Below the pieces are notes generated by a model. That model worked only from the letters and a program-made list of their open reading frames with translations. It searched no databases and was not told the origin of the DNA. A DNA stretch of 64,000 nucleotides from Labrys sp. WJW (lineage in GTDB: Bacteria > Pseudomonadota > Alphaproteobacteria > Rhizobiales > Labraceae). The position numbers were made by a program, and so were the translations under genes. This document shows, one piece after another, positions 46,794 to 54,679 of this stretch. Location of the stretch: the NCBI RefSeq assembly GCF_001676615.1, contig NZ_LYXZ01000012.1, forward strand, positions 1 through 64,000, given 5' to 3'. Every line of letters starts with the position of its first letter. The first letter of the stretch is position 1.

Positions 46794-48112
46794 CAATAGG
46801 CCCTCGCATAGAGGGCACAGAGGTCTTCCAGGCCGGTGTCTCCAGCCATTTCGATCTCGCCGCGCTTGTGCATGAGATAGGCCTCGGTCAGAACCGGGCC
46901 GAGCCAGGCGGTGGCTGCGGTGTCTGCCTTCAAGGCATCCAGGGCTTCGTCCAGGCTGCGAGGCAGGTCGCCGATGCCACGTTCGGCTCGTTCCGTTGCA
47001 TTCCAACGCCCGGGATCGCCGCTGGAGATGAAGGGAGCGGGCAGGGCGTCCCGTATGCCCGAAAGACCGGCAAAGACCAGCACAGCCAGCTGCAGATAGG
47101 GGCTCGCAGTGGCATCGGCGCCGCGATACTCGATGTTGTAACGCTTGGCGACGTCGATGCCCTCGATCTCGGGATAGGGGCAGATGCGCAAAAGCGCCTC
47201 GCGGTCCCGATCGGCGAGATTGGCATAATAGGCCGACCAGGAATGCGGCTTCAGCCGCTCATAGGAGATCACGCTCGGTGCGGTGACGGCACACAGGGCG
47301 CGAGCATGTCGCAGGATGCCGGCGCAGAAGGAAGCGCAGATCTCGCTCATGCCTCCCGGTCGTCCAGGCTGATAGCAGACGGGCTTGCCGGCAAGGTCGG
47401 TCAGGCTGAAATGGATATGCACGCCATTGCCGACGATGCCCGGTGTCACCACGGGCGAGAAACTGGCATGGCTGCCATGGCGGCGGGCCAGAGAGCGGCA
47501 GATTTCGCGGAGTTTCACCGCCTGGTCGGCCGCCTTCAAGCCCTCCGCGGGATCGATGGTGATTTCATACTGCCGAGGGCCGTATTCGGGTAGGAAGGTG
47601 TCGGGGGCGATATTATTGGCGCGCAGGGTAGCCAGGAAGGAGCCGATGAAGCCCTCCATGCCCCTGAGGCTGCTGGCGGCGTAGGAGTCGCCCGGGCGTT
47701 CTTCTCCGGCCGCGTACCAGAATTCATGCTCGAAGCTGGCGATGAGGCGCAGGCCCGCCTCGGCCTCCAGAGCGACGAGGGCCCGCTTGAGCAGGCTGCG
47801 CAGGCAGCAATCCCAGGGAGTGCCCGCCATGGTCATGATGTCGCCGAGGATGATGTGTTCGGCGGGCGTGCCGTCGTCATAGGGCAGGCGGATATCCCCG
47901 CCGGGTTGCGGCACCAGCATGAGATCGCCTTCCGCGCCGAACGGAGTGGCGGGGATGCGGCCGAAGCAATTGATCATGATGTTGGTCGGGGTCCAGCCGA
48001 CACCGAAGCGACGGCGGTTCTCCAGGTCGCTTGCCAGAAATCCCTTGCCGCGAACCTGGCCGGCAATGTCGCTGCAGCAGACCGTGATGACGCTCTCAGG
48101 CCTTGTTGCCAT
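46793..48112 (-). CDS. Glutamine synthetase-family enzyme
   Basis: 439 residues. GS catalytic segments: FEHEFWY (first metal Glu), EYGPRQYEIT, NGVHIHFSL and YRGADATASPYLQLA. Shorter and divergent from GlnA; closer in style to the gamma-glutamyl amide ligases such as PuuA or the FluG GS domain. First gene of the nine-gene operon, downstream of the RpiR regulator gene on the same strand. Could glutamylate an amine for degradation. Confidence 0.85.
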   Translation of the reverse strand: MATRPESVITVCCSDIAGQVRGKGFLASDLENRRRFGVGWTPTNIMINCFGRIPATPFGAEGDLMLVPQPGGDIRLPYDDGTPAEHIILGDIMTMAGTPWDCCLRSLLKRALVALEAEAGLRLIASFEHEFWYAAGEERPGDSYAASSLRGMEGFIGSFLATLRANNIAPDTFLPEYGPRQYEITIDPAEGLKAADQAVKLREICRSLARRHGSHASFSPVVTPGIVGNGVHIHFSLTDLAGKPVCYQPGRPGGMSEICASFCAGILRHARALCAVTAPSVISYERLKPHSWSAYYANLADRDREALLRICPYPEIEGIDVAKRYNIEYRGADATASPYLQLAVLVFAGLSGIRDALPAPFISSGDPGRWNATERAERGIGDLPRSLDEALDALKADTAATAWLGPVLTEAYLMHKRGEIEMAGDTGLEDLCALYARAY

Positions 48113-48158
48113 TGGCGTGCCGTTCCCCTGTTCTTATGGGAACGAACGCTAGCATGTG

Positions 48159-48170
48159 AGAATTATTTCT
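48159..48170. promoter_or_regulatory. Weak candidate operator before the GS-led operon
   Basis: AGAATTATTTCT is an imperfect 12-base palindrome in the 113-base gap upstream of the glutamine-synthetase-like gene. It is AT-rich against GC-rich surroundings; a role for the adjacent RpiR regulator is only a guess. Confidence 0.25.
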
Positions 48171-48225
48171 TACAAGATGATGTTAATGGCGACGATGACG
48201 TAATTTTTGGCAAAATGAAGAAACG

Positions 48226-49092
48226 TCATGGGAGCAGCTTCTGTCGGACACCTTCAATGGTTTCGAAACGGGCCCTGGCGACCGGCCATTGCCGGGAGTC
48301 GATTGCGAGAGCAACCGCTTCCACCAAGGCGATCACTCCGATCAGGCTATCCCAGGGCGAGGGGACGTCGACGCGAGCCCTCAGCACGATATCGGCGACC
48401 TGGGCGGCATCCGACATCCACTGGTCGGTAAAGAGGGCAACCACGGCTTCGCGGCCCTTGGCCACTTCGGCCGTACGCACTGTGTCGGCCTGATAGCGGC
48501 GGATATCGAACAGGATCACCACGTCCTTGCGCCGAAGCTCGGCAAGCTCGTCGGCGCGTCGCATCAGTCCCGCGGAGAACAGCCGGACCTTGCCGCGAAG
48601 CTTGCGCAGGTGGAATTCCAGATGGCGTGCAGCCGGCTCGGTAAAATCGCCGCCAAGCAGAAAGACCTGGCGCCTTTCATCGACGAGAATGTCGACCAGG
48701 CGCGCGAGCTCCGCCTCGTTGATCATGGCGATCGAGCCTTGCACCGTCTCGGCCAGGGCGCTGCTGAATTCGATGAGCGCAGAGGTCGAGGCATCGGCAT
48801 GCGGGCGCGTCAGGGGGAATTCGGCCTGGGCCTCCATTTCCTCGCGCAGGGCCCGCCGGAAGTCGGCATAACCTGGGAAGCCGAGCTTGGCCACGAAGCG
48901 CAGGATGGTGGGGGCGCTGACCTTGGCTCTCTCGGCGAACAGTGCCACTGTCTCCATGCCGGTGGTCGGATAGCGAGCAAGAAGGGCGCGGGCCGCACGC
49001 TTCTCCGCATCGCTCAGCGACGGCATGGTTGCCGCGACGCGGTCGGCCAGCGTCGTGCCGGTCTGGGGCAGGGCGGCTCTCGGGGGCTCCAT
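48226..49092 (-). CDS. RpiR/MurR-family transcriptional regulator
   Basis: 288 residues. N-terminal HTH_6 (DRVAATMPSLSDAEKRAARALLARYP...VSAPTILRFVAKLGFPGYADFRRALR) and C-terminal SIS sugar-phosphate-type domain (LLGGDFTEPAARHLEFHLRKL). Start MEPPRAALP chosen because GAGG lies eight bases upstream; an extension to 49149 is possible. It stands between the operon it probably regulates and a divergent isochorismatase-like gene. Confidence 0.87.
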   Translation of the reverse strand: MEPPRAALPQTGTTLADRVAATMPSLSDAEKRAARALLARYPTTGMETVALFAERAKVSAPTILRFVAKLGFPGYADFRRALREEMEAQAEFPLTRPHADASTSALIEFSSALAETVQGSIAMINEAELARLVDILVDERRQVFLLGGDFTEPAARHLEFHLRKLRGKVRLFSAGLMRRADELAELRRKDVVILFDIRRYQADTVRTAEVAKGREAVVALFTDQWMSDAAQVADIVLRARVDVPSPWDSLIGVIALVEAVALAIDSRQWPVARARFETIEGVRQKLLP

Positions 49093-49198
49093 GGCGATAC
49101 CTCTTCTCGATGTCCGAGCGGATGTTCCTGACACCCGCGCGGATGCCATTGTCTTTCACAGTGCCTCGGTACAGGATAGGTCAATTGCGGGCAAAACC

Positions 49199-49212
49199 GT
49201 AATTTGAATTAC
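49199..49212. promoter_or_regulatory. Candidate RpiR operator
   Basis: GTAATT-TG-AATTAC is an inverted repeat with perfect 6-bp arms in the divergent gap between the RpiR and isochorismatase-like genes. RpiR relatives such as HexR bind GTAATT...AATTAC-type palindromes, which supports the assignment. Confidence 0.5.
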
Positions 49213-49241
49213 AGCAAGGCATTCCATCTTGTGAGGACATC

Positions 49242-49919
49242 ATGGCCGGCCTTCCAGCCATCGACGCGCCGGGCGGCGCATACCGCGAGCGCGAGATTGT
49301 TGCGGCCCGAACGGCGCTGCTCAACGTCGATATGCAGAATGGCGAGTTCAACGCGCAGATTCTGGCGCGGGCCCGCATGCCGGGCACGCCGGAAGCGGCA
49401 AAGCGGGCCTTCTATGAACGCATCGACAGCGTGGTGATCCCCAACCAGGCCCGCCTGCAGGAAGCGGCGAGGGCCGCCGGCATCGAGGTGATCTTCACCG
49501 TGCTGGAAAGCCTGACCCAGGATGGCCGCGACCGCAGCCTCGACCACAAGATCTCAGGACTGAATTTCCCGAAGGGTTGCTGGGAAGCGAAAGTGATCGA
49601 GACTGTCGGTCCCAGAGGCGATGAGATCATCATCCCCAAGACGGCATCCGGCATCTTCAACGCCACCAATATCGAGTATGTGCTGCGCAATCTCGGTGTG
49701 GAGTTCCTGATCGTCTATGGCGTGGTGACCGACCAGTGCGTCGAGTCGGCCATACGTGACGCAGCCGACCGCGGCTTCCTCGTGACACAGATAGAGGATT
49801 GCTGTGCGGCCGAGACACCGGAAAATCATCTGGCTTCGATCGACAGCATGAAGGGGCATTATTGCCGGACACGCAGCACCGACGAGATGATCGCCGAAAT
49901 CAAGCGAATTTCAAGATAA
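49242..49919 (+). CDS. Isochorismatase-like cysteine hydrolase (paralogue)
   Basis: 225 residues. Triad Asp30 (LNVDMQNG), Lys133 (IPKTAS), Cys166 (TDQCVESAIRD). Shares SLTQDGRDRSLD and overall pattern with the operon-encoded paralogue at 45,361, pointing to a duplication and a related substrate. Divergent from the RpiR gene, with an RpiR-type palindrome just upstream; GAGG precedes the ATG. Confidence 0.88.
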   Translation: MAGLPAIDAPGGAYREREIVAARTALLNVDMQNGEFNAQILARARMPGTPEAAKRAFYERIDSVVIPNQARLQEAARAAGIEVIFTVLESLTQDGRDRSLDHKISGLNFPKGCWEAKVIETVGPRGDEIIIPKTASGIFNATNIEYVLRNLGVEFLIVYGVVTDQCVESAIRDAADRGFLVTQIEDCCAAETPENHLASIDSMKGHYCRTRSTDEMIAEIKRISR

Positions 49920-49966
49920 AAATATATGTTTTTCAATACGTTATATCTTCTATTGAATCTAATTCA

Positions 49967-51370
49967 TTATCGATTTGGAAGATCGGGAAACGGCCCCGAT
50001 CGGTGCGCTTCGTCAATGGCATGCATCGCGGCTTGAAGAGCAGGATCACGCTCGGCCTCGAGATCGGCCTCAGTGAACAGGGCGGTCGGAAGATCAGGTG
50101 GAACGCCCATTATATCATAGGCTTGCCTATGCTGGTTCAAGTAGATTTCATTGGGAACGCCGAAGCGCCAGCCATTCGGCAAATGGCGGATCAGCACGTC
50201 GGAGAAGACGCCTTGCGTGTTCTCACCGATGAAGACGGGTTTGTGCCTGCGCCCCTGGAGCGACATGGCGAAAGCCTCGGCCGCACTGACGCTGTCGTGA
50301 CCCATCAGCAGCGCCATCGGTCCGTAGAAGCCCGGGCGCGGGGAAGGTGTCACCATGATCGGCTGCGGCTTGCTGAATTTCGTCGGATCCGCCGGATCGA
50401 TGCGAAAGATCTTGCTGGAGGCAGGATAGGACACGGTGGTCAGGCGTGCCGCGATCTGCAAGCCCAACATTTCAGTGCCGCCGCCATTGAGGCGTATGTC
50501 GACGATGAGCCCATGCAATCCGGCTACCTTGCCGAAAATGTCGTCCAGCGCCGCATCGAGAGCGGCAGTCTGGGCGGCAGTTTCGGCATTCTTGTCGTAG
50601 TTCTCGAAACTGACGATCAGCAAATAGCCGACACCGTCGGGCAACATGCCGAATGCAAGCTGCCGGTTGCAGTACCAGGCGAGGGGCGTCGTCAGGAACC
50701 GCTTTTCAACGATGGTGAGCGCGCGCTGATGGATTGCCTCGCTCCTGGCTGCGGGTGGGCGCCAGCCGCTGAACTCCAGGCCGAGGGCTGGTGCCTCGAC
50801 CCAGACATGGGCATCTTCGAGTGGCGCCAGCATCTCGCGAAAATGCCTGAAGAGCGTCTGATCGTCCGTGGTAGAGCCGATAGCCATCCGATGTGTGGCT
50901 GTCACAGCCGCCCAATCCACGTGATGCTGCTTGAAGAACGGATATTGTTCGGCGAAAGTTCGCGCGAAAATGTCGAAATTGACGATGGGATCCGTGGAAT
51001 CGGCCTGCGAACAGGCCGTTGGCAGTGCATCGGTGCGTGTGAGTTGGGTCTGGGTGGCGACGCCGTCCACAGTCAGCACGAGCCGGTTCGGCTGTCGACC
51101 TCGCCGGAACGCGAAGGCATCGATTACCCCGGTGTCGTTGTTGATGCTGGAGCCGGCAAAGCGAGCGGAATTTTCGAAGGCCGCAACGCGTTCGGCAGAG
51201 ACCGACTTCTGGCAACTGATTGCCGTGATCTCGAAACGCTGCAAATGTCCGCCGTCGATGGCATAGGCATGGCCGTATCCCGTCGTCAGCCATACGCCAT
51301 CGGTGAAGTCGGAAGCGGCCCGAGCCGGCGGCGCAAGCAAGAGCAAGCAGACAAGGAGCATGCAGCGCAT
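49967..51370 (-). CDS. S41-family peptidase, exported
   Basis: 467 residues with signal peptide (MRCMLLVCLLLLAPPARAA). The C-terminal processing-peptidase-like core has LIVDIRLNGGGTEMLG and the nucleophile region DSVSAAEAFAM (Ser362). No PDZ domain is evident. It is the host gene immediately to the left of the microvirus prophage and points away from it; a phage promoter at 51,611-51,640 reads towards it across attL. Confidence 0.82.
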   Translation of the reverse strand: MRCMLLVCLLLLAPPARAASDFTDGVWLTTGYGHAYAIDGGHLQRFEITAISCQKSVSAERVAAFENSARFAGSSINNDTGVIDAFAFRRGRQPNRLVLTVDGVATQTQLTRTDALPTACSQADSTDPIVNFDIFARTFAEQYPFFKQHHVDWAAVTATHRMAIGSTTDDQTLFRHFREMLAPLEDAHVWVEAPALGLEFSGWRPPAARSEAIHQRALTIVEKRFLTTPLAWYCNRQLAFGMLPDGVGYLLIVSFENYDKNAETAAQTAALDAALDDIFGKVAGLHGLIVDIRLNGGGTEMLGLQIAARLTTVSYPASSKIFRIDPADPTKFSKPQPIMVTPSPRPGFYGPMALLMGHDSVSAAEAFAMSLQGRRHKPVFIGENTQGVFSDVLIRHLPNGWRFGVPNEIYLNQHRQAYDIMGVPPDLPTALFTEADLEAERDPALQAAMHAIDEAHRSGPFPDLPNR

Positions 51371-51574
51371 TGGACGACCTCCAGGGAAACGGCGGTCCTA
51401 GCGGCCAAAATTGGCATGCCTGTGAACGGGCGTCGATGGTCGGCGCTACAAATGATGCAGAGGCGCTGAAGAACCTTGAACGACAGCTGGCAATTTCGAT
51501 GGCGAGCAGCGATCAAGCTCGTCGCAAATGCCGGCCGAAACCGGCCCAGGAGTGGGGTAGTGGACGACGTCTTT
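51371..51574. other. Host leader region of the S41 gene, left of attL
   Basis: 204 bases without a recognised gene. In the integrated state transcripts from the outward phage promoter would cross this stretch before reaching the S41 start codon. Confidence 0.4.
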
Positions 51575-51602
51575 AATTCGCATAAGATATATAATGGAAT
51601 CT
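51575..51602. other. attL: dif-like XerC/XerD site, left prophage boundary
   Basis: XerC-type arm AATTCGCATAA (51575-51585), 6-base centre GATATA (51586-51591), XerD-type arm TAATGGAATCT (51592-51602). The 24-base core differs from attR at one base. This 11-6-11 layout and the CGCATAA half-site match bacterial dif. By Xer logic the left arm should be host and the right arm phage. Confidence 0.88.
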
Positions 51603-51610
51603 CAAGTACT

Positions 51611-51640
51611 TATATAGTTAATTCTCACGTGATTCGTCAA
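51611..51640 (-). promoter_or_regulatory. Strong outward-facing phage promoter next to attL
   Basis: On the minus strand TTGACG (51640-51635) and TATATA (51616-51611) are spaced by 18 bases; an overlapping TATAAG with longer spacing is also present. The start of transcription would be near 51604, at the edge of attL. In the circular genome this reads across attP into the TTG start at 57,602; in the prophage it reads into the host. Confidence 0.65.
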
Positions 51641-51643
51641 GTG

Positions 51644-51862
51644 CTATTTGCACCAGGGGACCCATTTTTTTCCCGACCCTCCGCTTTTTTTCTGCGTGCG
51701 GGTAGGGCGCTTTTTACATGACCAATCGTTAATATGATCTTTCATACGCGGGGCGTGCTCACCCAGGGTAGGGGCCCGCCACGTCCGCTTATGGTCCGGT
51801 TCATGAGGGGAGAGCGCAATGCGCTCCCGTATCGCCGCGTGCTCTGCAATGGTGCCTCGCAT
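51644..51862 (-). CDS. Putative small phage protein downstream of rep (VP5-like position)
   Basis: 72 residues, basic, C-terminus rich in Lys/Arg with KKWVPW near the end. The open frame continues upstream to 52,144 over the end of rep, so the true start is unknown; no clear ribosome site precedes the ATG used here. In gokushovirus genomes a small VP5 gene follows rep, which is the only basis for suggesting function. A partly palindromic stretch at 51,677-51,707 lies inside. Confidence 0.3.
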   Translation of the reverse strand: MRGTIAEHAAIRERIALSPHEPDHKRTWRAPTLGEHAPRMKDHINDWSCKKRPTRTQKKSGGSGKKWVPWCK

Positions 51863-51936
51863 TTTTGCGGCTTGAGTTTCCGGCTTCACGCCGTAGGAGA
51901 CCGGCCCGCGTTTACGGGCATCGCTGGAAAAAGGGT

Positions 51937-53043
51937 CTATGGAGAACCCGAGAGACCTCGGAGCGCCGAGCGTATCCAGCGGATCAGTTCTTCGGACCGT
52001 TCCGCTTCGCTCTGCTCTATCGAACCGCCCCGAGCTTCGCGCCACGCGCTCCACTCTCGTTTCGTCTCTTCGCTCATTTCCTCTTCGCTTCGCCATAGCA
52101 AATCCCCTTCGTCCGACTTCCGGAGCCAATAGCGGATTGACCACATGTCATCCGCGTAAATACCTTTGAAACCCGTAACAGGGTTAATGCCTTCATACCA
52201 GCGTTTAGCGCCAATTGGAAGGTCAGGTATACGTATTTTTGGTTCCGTTCGGACGAAATTATTGTTCTGCGCTGCTATTTTATCATCGTGTTTTTCAATC
52301 ACTTCTGAATATGGATGGTATTTATTACCATACATCATTTTCCAAGCGGCCTTGTAATACTCTATGAAGTTATAAGCCGTTGTATCGCGCAGATAGTATT
52401 TTTTAGGAAGCCCCGTTTTGTAGTCCTTGATTTCAGGGAACGTATAATAAAGATCTTGGGGCGATAGCCCAGCATCCACGTATTTTTGCGCCAGCAACCT
52501 GAAATATGCGTCCCCAAGCGGGGGCTTTTTGGACATAGCTAGGTGAGCTTGACGCTCTTCCACGCCTATGTCCTTGTTTATGTATTTACATACATATTTT
52601 GCACTGGCCTCCGTTGCCGTCATCCATACTTGATGACCGTGCGGCCAGTACTTATTATGAAACATGCGACTGTTATTTTTATCCACCGTCAATTCATGCG
52701 GTGGTGCCTCACCATAGAAGAACAGCATTGCATGCCAGTGAGCACGGCCCTTCATATGGCCATACTCACCACAGACGAGGTACCGGAATTTGTACCCGTC
52801 CGTGCGGAGGTACTTGAAATACTTCTGTACGTCCGAATAGGTGAGCCATGCCGACCTGAAATGGTCGGAGTTATTGTTTTCGTCGCGCCCATAGGTCAGA
52901 GAGCAGAAAAACGAGTGTGTCGCAGTTTTTGTTTCGGCAATGCAGCGGCCAACCCAATCGTTGACCTTATTATCTCTGCATTGCCAGCATATGCGACATG
53001 CAATCTCAGTCCCATCCGCTAATAGTCCGGGATTTATACACAT
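51937..53043 (-). CDS. Microvirus replication initiator (VP4/gpA type, HUH endonuclease)
   Basis: 368 residues. Rolling-circle motifs in order: FFCSLTYG (45-52), HUH motif AHWHAML (His102, His104), and tyrosine motif YVCKYINKD (Tyr150, Tyr154, Lys153). An N-terminal CRICWQC cluster (Cys16, Cys19, Cys22) may bind zinc. The enzyme nicks the plus-strand origin and stays attached. GGAG lies eight bases before the ATG. The coding sequence is clearly more AT-rich than the host genes. Confidence 0.93.
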   Translation of the reverse strand: MCINPGLLADGTEIACRICWQCRDNKVNDWVGRCIAETKTATHSFFCSLTYGRDENNNSDHFRSAWLTYSDVQKYFKYLRTDGYKFRYLVCGEYGHMKGRAHWHAMLFFYGEAPPHELTVDKNNSRMFHNKYWPHGHQVWMTATEASAKYVCKYINKDIGVEERQAHLAMSKKPPLGDAYFRLLAQKYVDAGLSPQDLYYTFPEIKDYKTGLPKKYYLRDTTAYNFIEYYKAAWKMMYGNKYHPYSEVIEKHDDKIAAQNNNFVRTEPKIRIPDLPIGAKRWYEGINPVTGFKGIYADDMWSIRYWLRKSDEGDLLWRSEEEMSEETKREWSAWREARGGSIEQSEAERSEELIRWIRSALRGLSGSP

Positions 53044-53229
53044 TGCTCTATCTCCGTCTTGTTTTTTGACCGCGTCCCAGGGGCCGAATGCGGAGCATGG
53101 TCTTGCCGGAAGAAAGAGCTAAGGGCTCCGCCCTCGCGCCGGGAAAATTGTGGGTCCTCGCTTCGCTTCGCTGCAGCTCCGGTCCCGCCTTCGGCGAATT
53201 TGCCCTCTGCTACCCCGGACTCGCCGTCC

Positions 53230-53258
53230 AGGCAGGGATGCATGAATGCATCCTGCCT
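53230..53258. repeat. Phage hairpin 1
   Basis: AGGCAG-G-GATGCAT (53230-53243) pairs with ATGCATC-CTGCCT (53246-53258), one bulged G and a GA loop. TTTT follows on the plus strand, but no plus-strand gene ends here, so a structural role in the single-stranded genome is more likely than termination. Confidence 0.7.
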
Positions 53259-53359
53259 TTTGATTTACGGCTTTACTCGACTAGGCCGAGTGGAGGGGGA
53301 GGGGACTTTTAGATTTCCTGTCACTAAATGCATATATACTCAAGAAGATGTATGTTTTC

Positions 53360-53395
53360 GCGCCAGCCATGCAGACAGGGTTGCATGGCTGGCGC
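53360..53395. repeat. Phage hairpin 2, perfect 14-bp stem
   Basis: Arms 53360-53373 and 53382-53395 (GCGCCAGCCATGCA and its complement) with an 8-base loop. It begins seven bases after the stop of the 89-residue gene. It has no U-tract on the minus strand, so it may protect the end of the structural mRNA or act in replication. Confidence 0.75.
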
Positions 53396-53401
53396 ACGGC
53401 G

Positions 53402-53671
53402 CTACTTGCGCAGACGTTCGGTCAGGCCCGCAGAGCCTTCCCAATACGCCTGTGCGAGCGCCTTGGTTTTGGACACGTCCTCATCACGCATGATCAGCAT
53501 AACATGCAGATCATGGTCGCGCTGATTCGAGGACAGCGCTTTCTTCGGAAGGTCCCGATACGCCTCCGACAGAGGCTTGAGGTTAGTCAGAAACGGACCT
53601 TGCCCAAGACCAACCGGATAATCCGGCTTGTTCACGGGAACGGCTTCAGTCCTTGGCTCATCTTTCGCCAT
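53402..53671 (-). CDS. Small phage protein, hypothetical
   Basis: 89 residues, hydrophilic, no family recognised; contains RDHDLHVMLIMRDED and SAGLTERLRK. Start ATG 53671 is preceded by GGGAG at eight bases and overlaps the end of the peptidase gene by 40 bases, as is usual in compact microvirus genomes. It is the last gene before the large intergenic hairpin region. Confidence 0.65.
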   Translation of the reverse strand: MAKDEPRTEAVPVNKPDYPVGLGQGPFLTNLKPLSEAYRDLPKKALSSNQRDHDLHVMLIMRDEDVSKTKALAQAYWEGSAGLTERLRK

Positions 53672-54105
53672 TCTTTCAACTCCCAATGTGCGGGGTCCCA
53701 TAGCGATATAAAGTCGCCACCCCAGGTGATAGGTATCCCCGCCTGGACAGAGATTTCTTTGCCGATATGGCCGAGCAAGTCCCAGGACTTGCGGTCAAGG
53801 TCATATGCCTTGCGACCATGGATGATATCCACGGCCATACCGAAATTGTGCGCAGACTGACCGTACTTCGCCCTGGACATACCAGTTCTATAGTACTCTT
53901 CCTGCGCAGCCTCACCCCGAACACAGTTCAGGATGAAGAGGGGGACGCCTTGTTTACGCATCCGCGTAACAAGGCGTTTGCCGAATTCAAGGATATCAGC
54001 ATGCGCGCCTTCGATATTGGCGCGGTGTTGCTGATCCTTGTACCGCTGCGAGGCGACGAACTTTTGATCGATCATCGCCCGCATTGCCGTTGACAGATCA
54101 GTCAC
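53632..54105 (-). CDS. Microvirus M15-type peptidase, candidate endolysin
   Basis: 157 residues. Zinc-site motif GQSAHNFGMAVDI (His and Asp ligands) and later DPAHWEL (third His) define the M15 DD-/LD-carboxypeptidase-endolysin family. The GTG start at 54105 overlaps the upstream stop (GTGACTGA) and has GGAGG five bases before it; a longer open frame to 54,315 is not needed. It probably degrades peptidoglycan for entry or release. No signal peptide seen. Confidence 0.85.
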   Translation of the reverse strand: MTDLSTAMRAMIDQKFVASQRYKDQQHRANIEGAHADILEFGKRLVTRMRKQGVPLFILNCVRGEAAQEEYYRTGMSRAKYGQSAHNFGMAVDIIHGRKAYDLDRKSWDLLGHIGKEISVQAGIPITWGGDFISLWDPAHWELKEWRKMSQGLKPFP

Positions 54106-54679
54106 CGGCACCTCCAGAGGGCGCGGCGGGTTCACCCTCTCCAACTGCCGGAGGGGGTGACTTGGGCTTAGGAGCCGGTTTGGCTGGCTTTTCGCCATCA
54201 TCCGCAGGATTTTCTCCCGAAGTCCGCCCGGCACCGGCCCGTTGTCCCGCGTCGAATGCACCGGCAATCCTTCCCTCGATATCGTTGAACATCGCCGCAA
54301 TGCGTTTCTCCGCATTCAGCTGTTGCATGTACATCATGCGTTCGAGTTCAGGATTGCGCGCCGCCCGCTGGGCGATCTCCGTGAAGACTTCCGGATCGTC
54401 AATGACGATATGCTCAGGCTCGTTTTCAGCCGTAAGGAAGCTGACATCGTCAGCATCCGTAGCGATCACCAGATCACCGGCATACGAGAACTCAACTTCC
54501 TCCAGGCGATCAGGAGCCGCCAGGAAGTGCAATTCACCATCGTCATCGATAGTGTAGAGCTTCGCCACACCGGGCGAATTGACAGTAAGGCGCACACGCC
54601 TTACATCTTTGCCCGGGAAAGTAATCTTGCTTCCACGGGGCAGGGCCACCCAGCGGCCCAGGTTTCCGAGTCTGATCAT
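54098..54679 (-). CDS. Microvirus structural/scaffold-like protein
   Basis: 193 residues. N-terminal half looks beta-rich (KITFPGKDVRRVRLTVN; VEFSYAGDLVIATD), middle is helical (FTEIAQRAARNPELERMMYMQQL), C-terminus is a Pro/Gly/Glu tail. It follows the capsid gene and overlaps the peptidase gene start. Position suggests internal scaffolding (VP3-like), but no firm homology can be claimed; similar two-part proteins occur in microviruses of alphaproteobacteria. Confidence 0.6.
   Translation of the reverse strand: MIRLGNLGRWVALPRGSKITFPGKDVRRVRLTVNSPGVAKLYTIDDDGELHFLAAPDRLEEVEFSYAGDLVIATDADDVSFLTAENEPEHIVIDDPEVFTEIAQRAARNPELERMMYMQQLNAEKRIAAMFNDIEGRIAGAFDAGQRAGAGRTSGENPADDGEKPAKPAPKPKSPPPAVGEGEPAAPSGGAGD

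Larger units (their letters stand above)
53044..53401. other. 358-base phage intergenic region with hairpins (candidate origin/packaging region)
   Basis: No gene was recognised. Contains two strong inverted repeats (53230-53258 and 53360-53395) and an AT-rich patch (53,320-53,350) between them. It is the longest clearly non-coding part of the phage, and sits in front of rep. Origin, rep promoter or packaging functions are inferred from position only. Confidence 0.5.

Noticed and set aside
53230-53261. Plus-strand terminator in the phage (hairpin followed by TTTT)
   Set aside because: No plus-strand gene precedes it, as all phage genes are on the minus strand, so it is listed as a structural hairpin instead.
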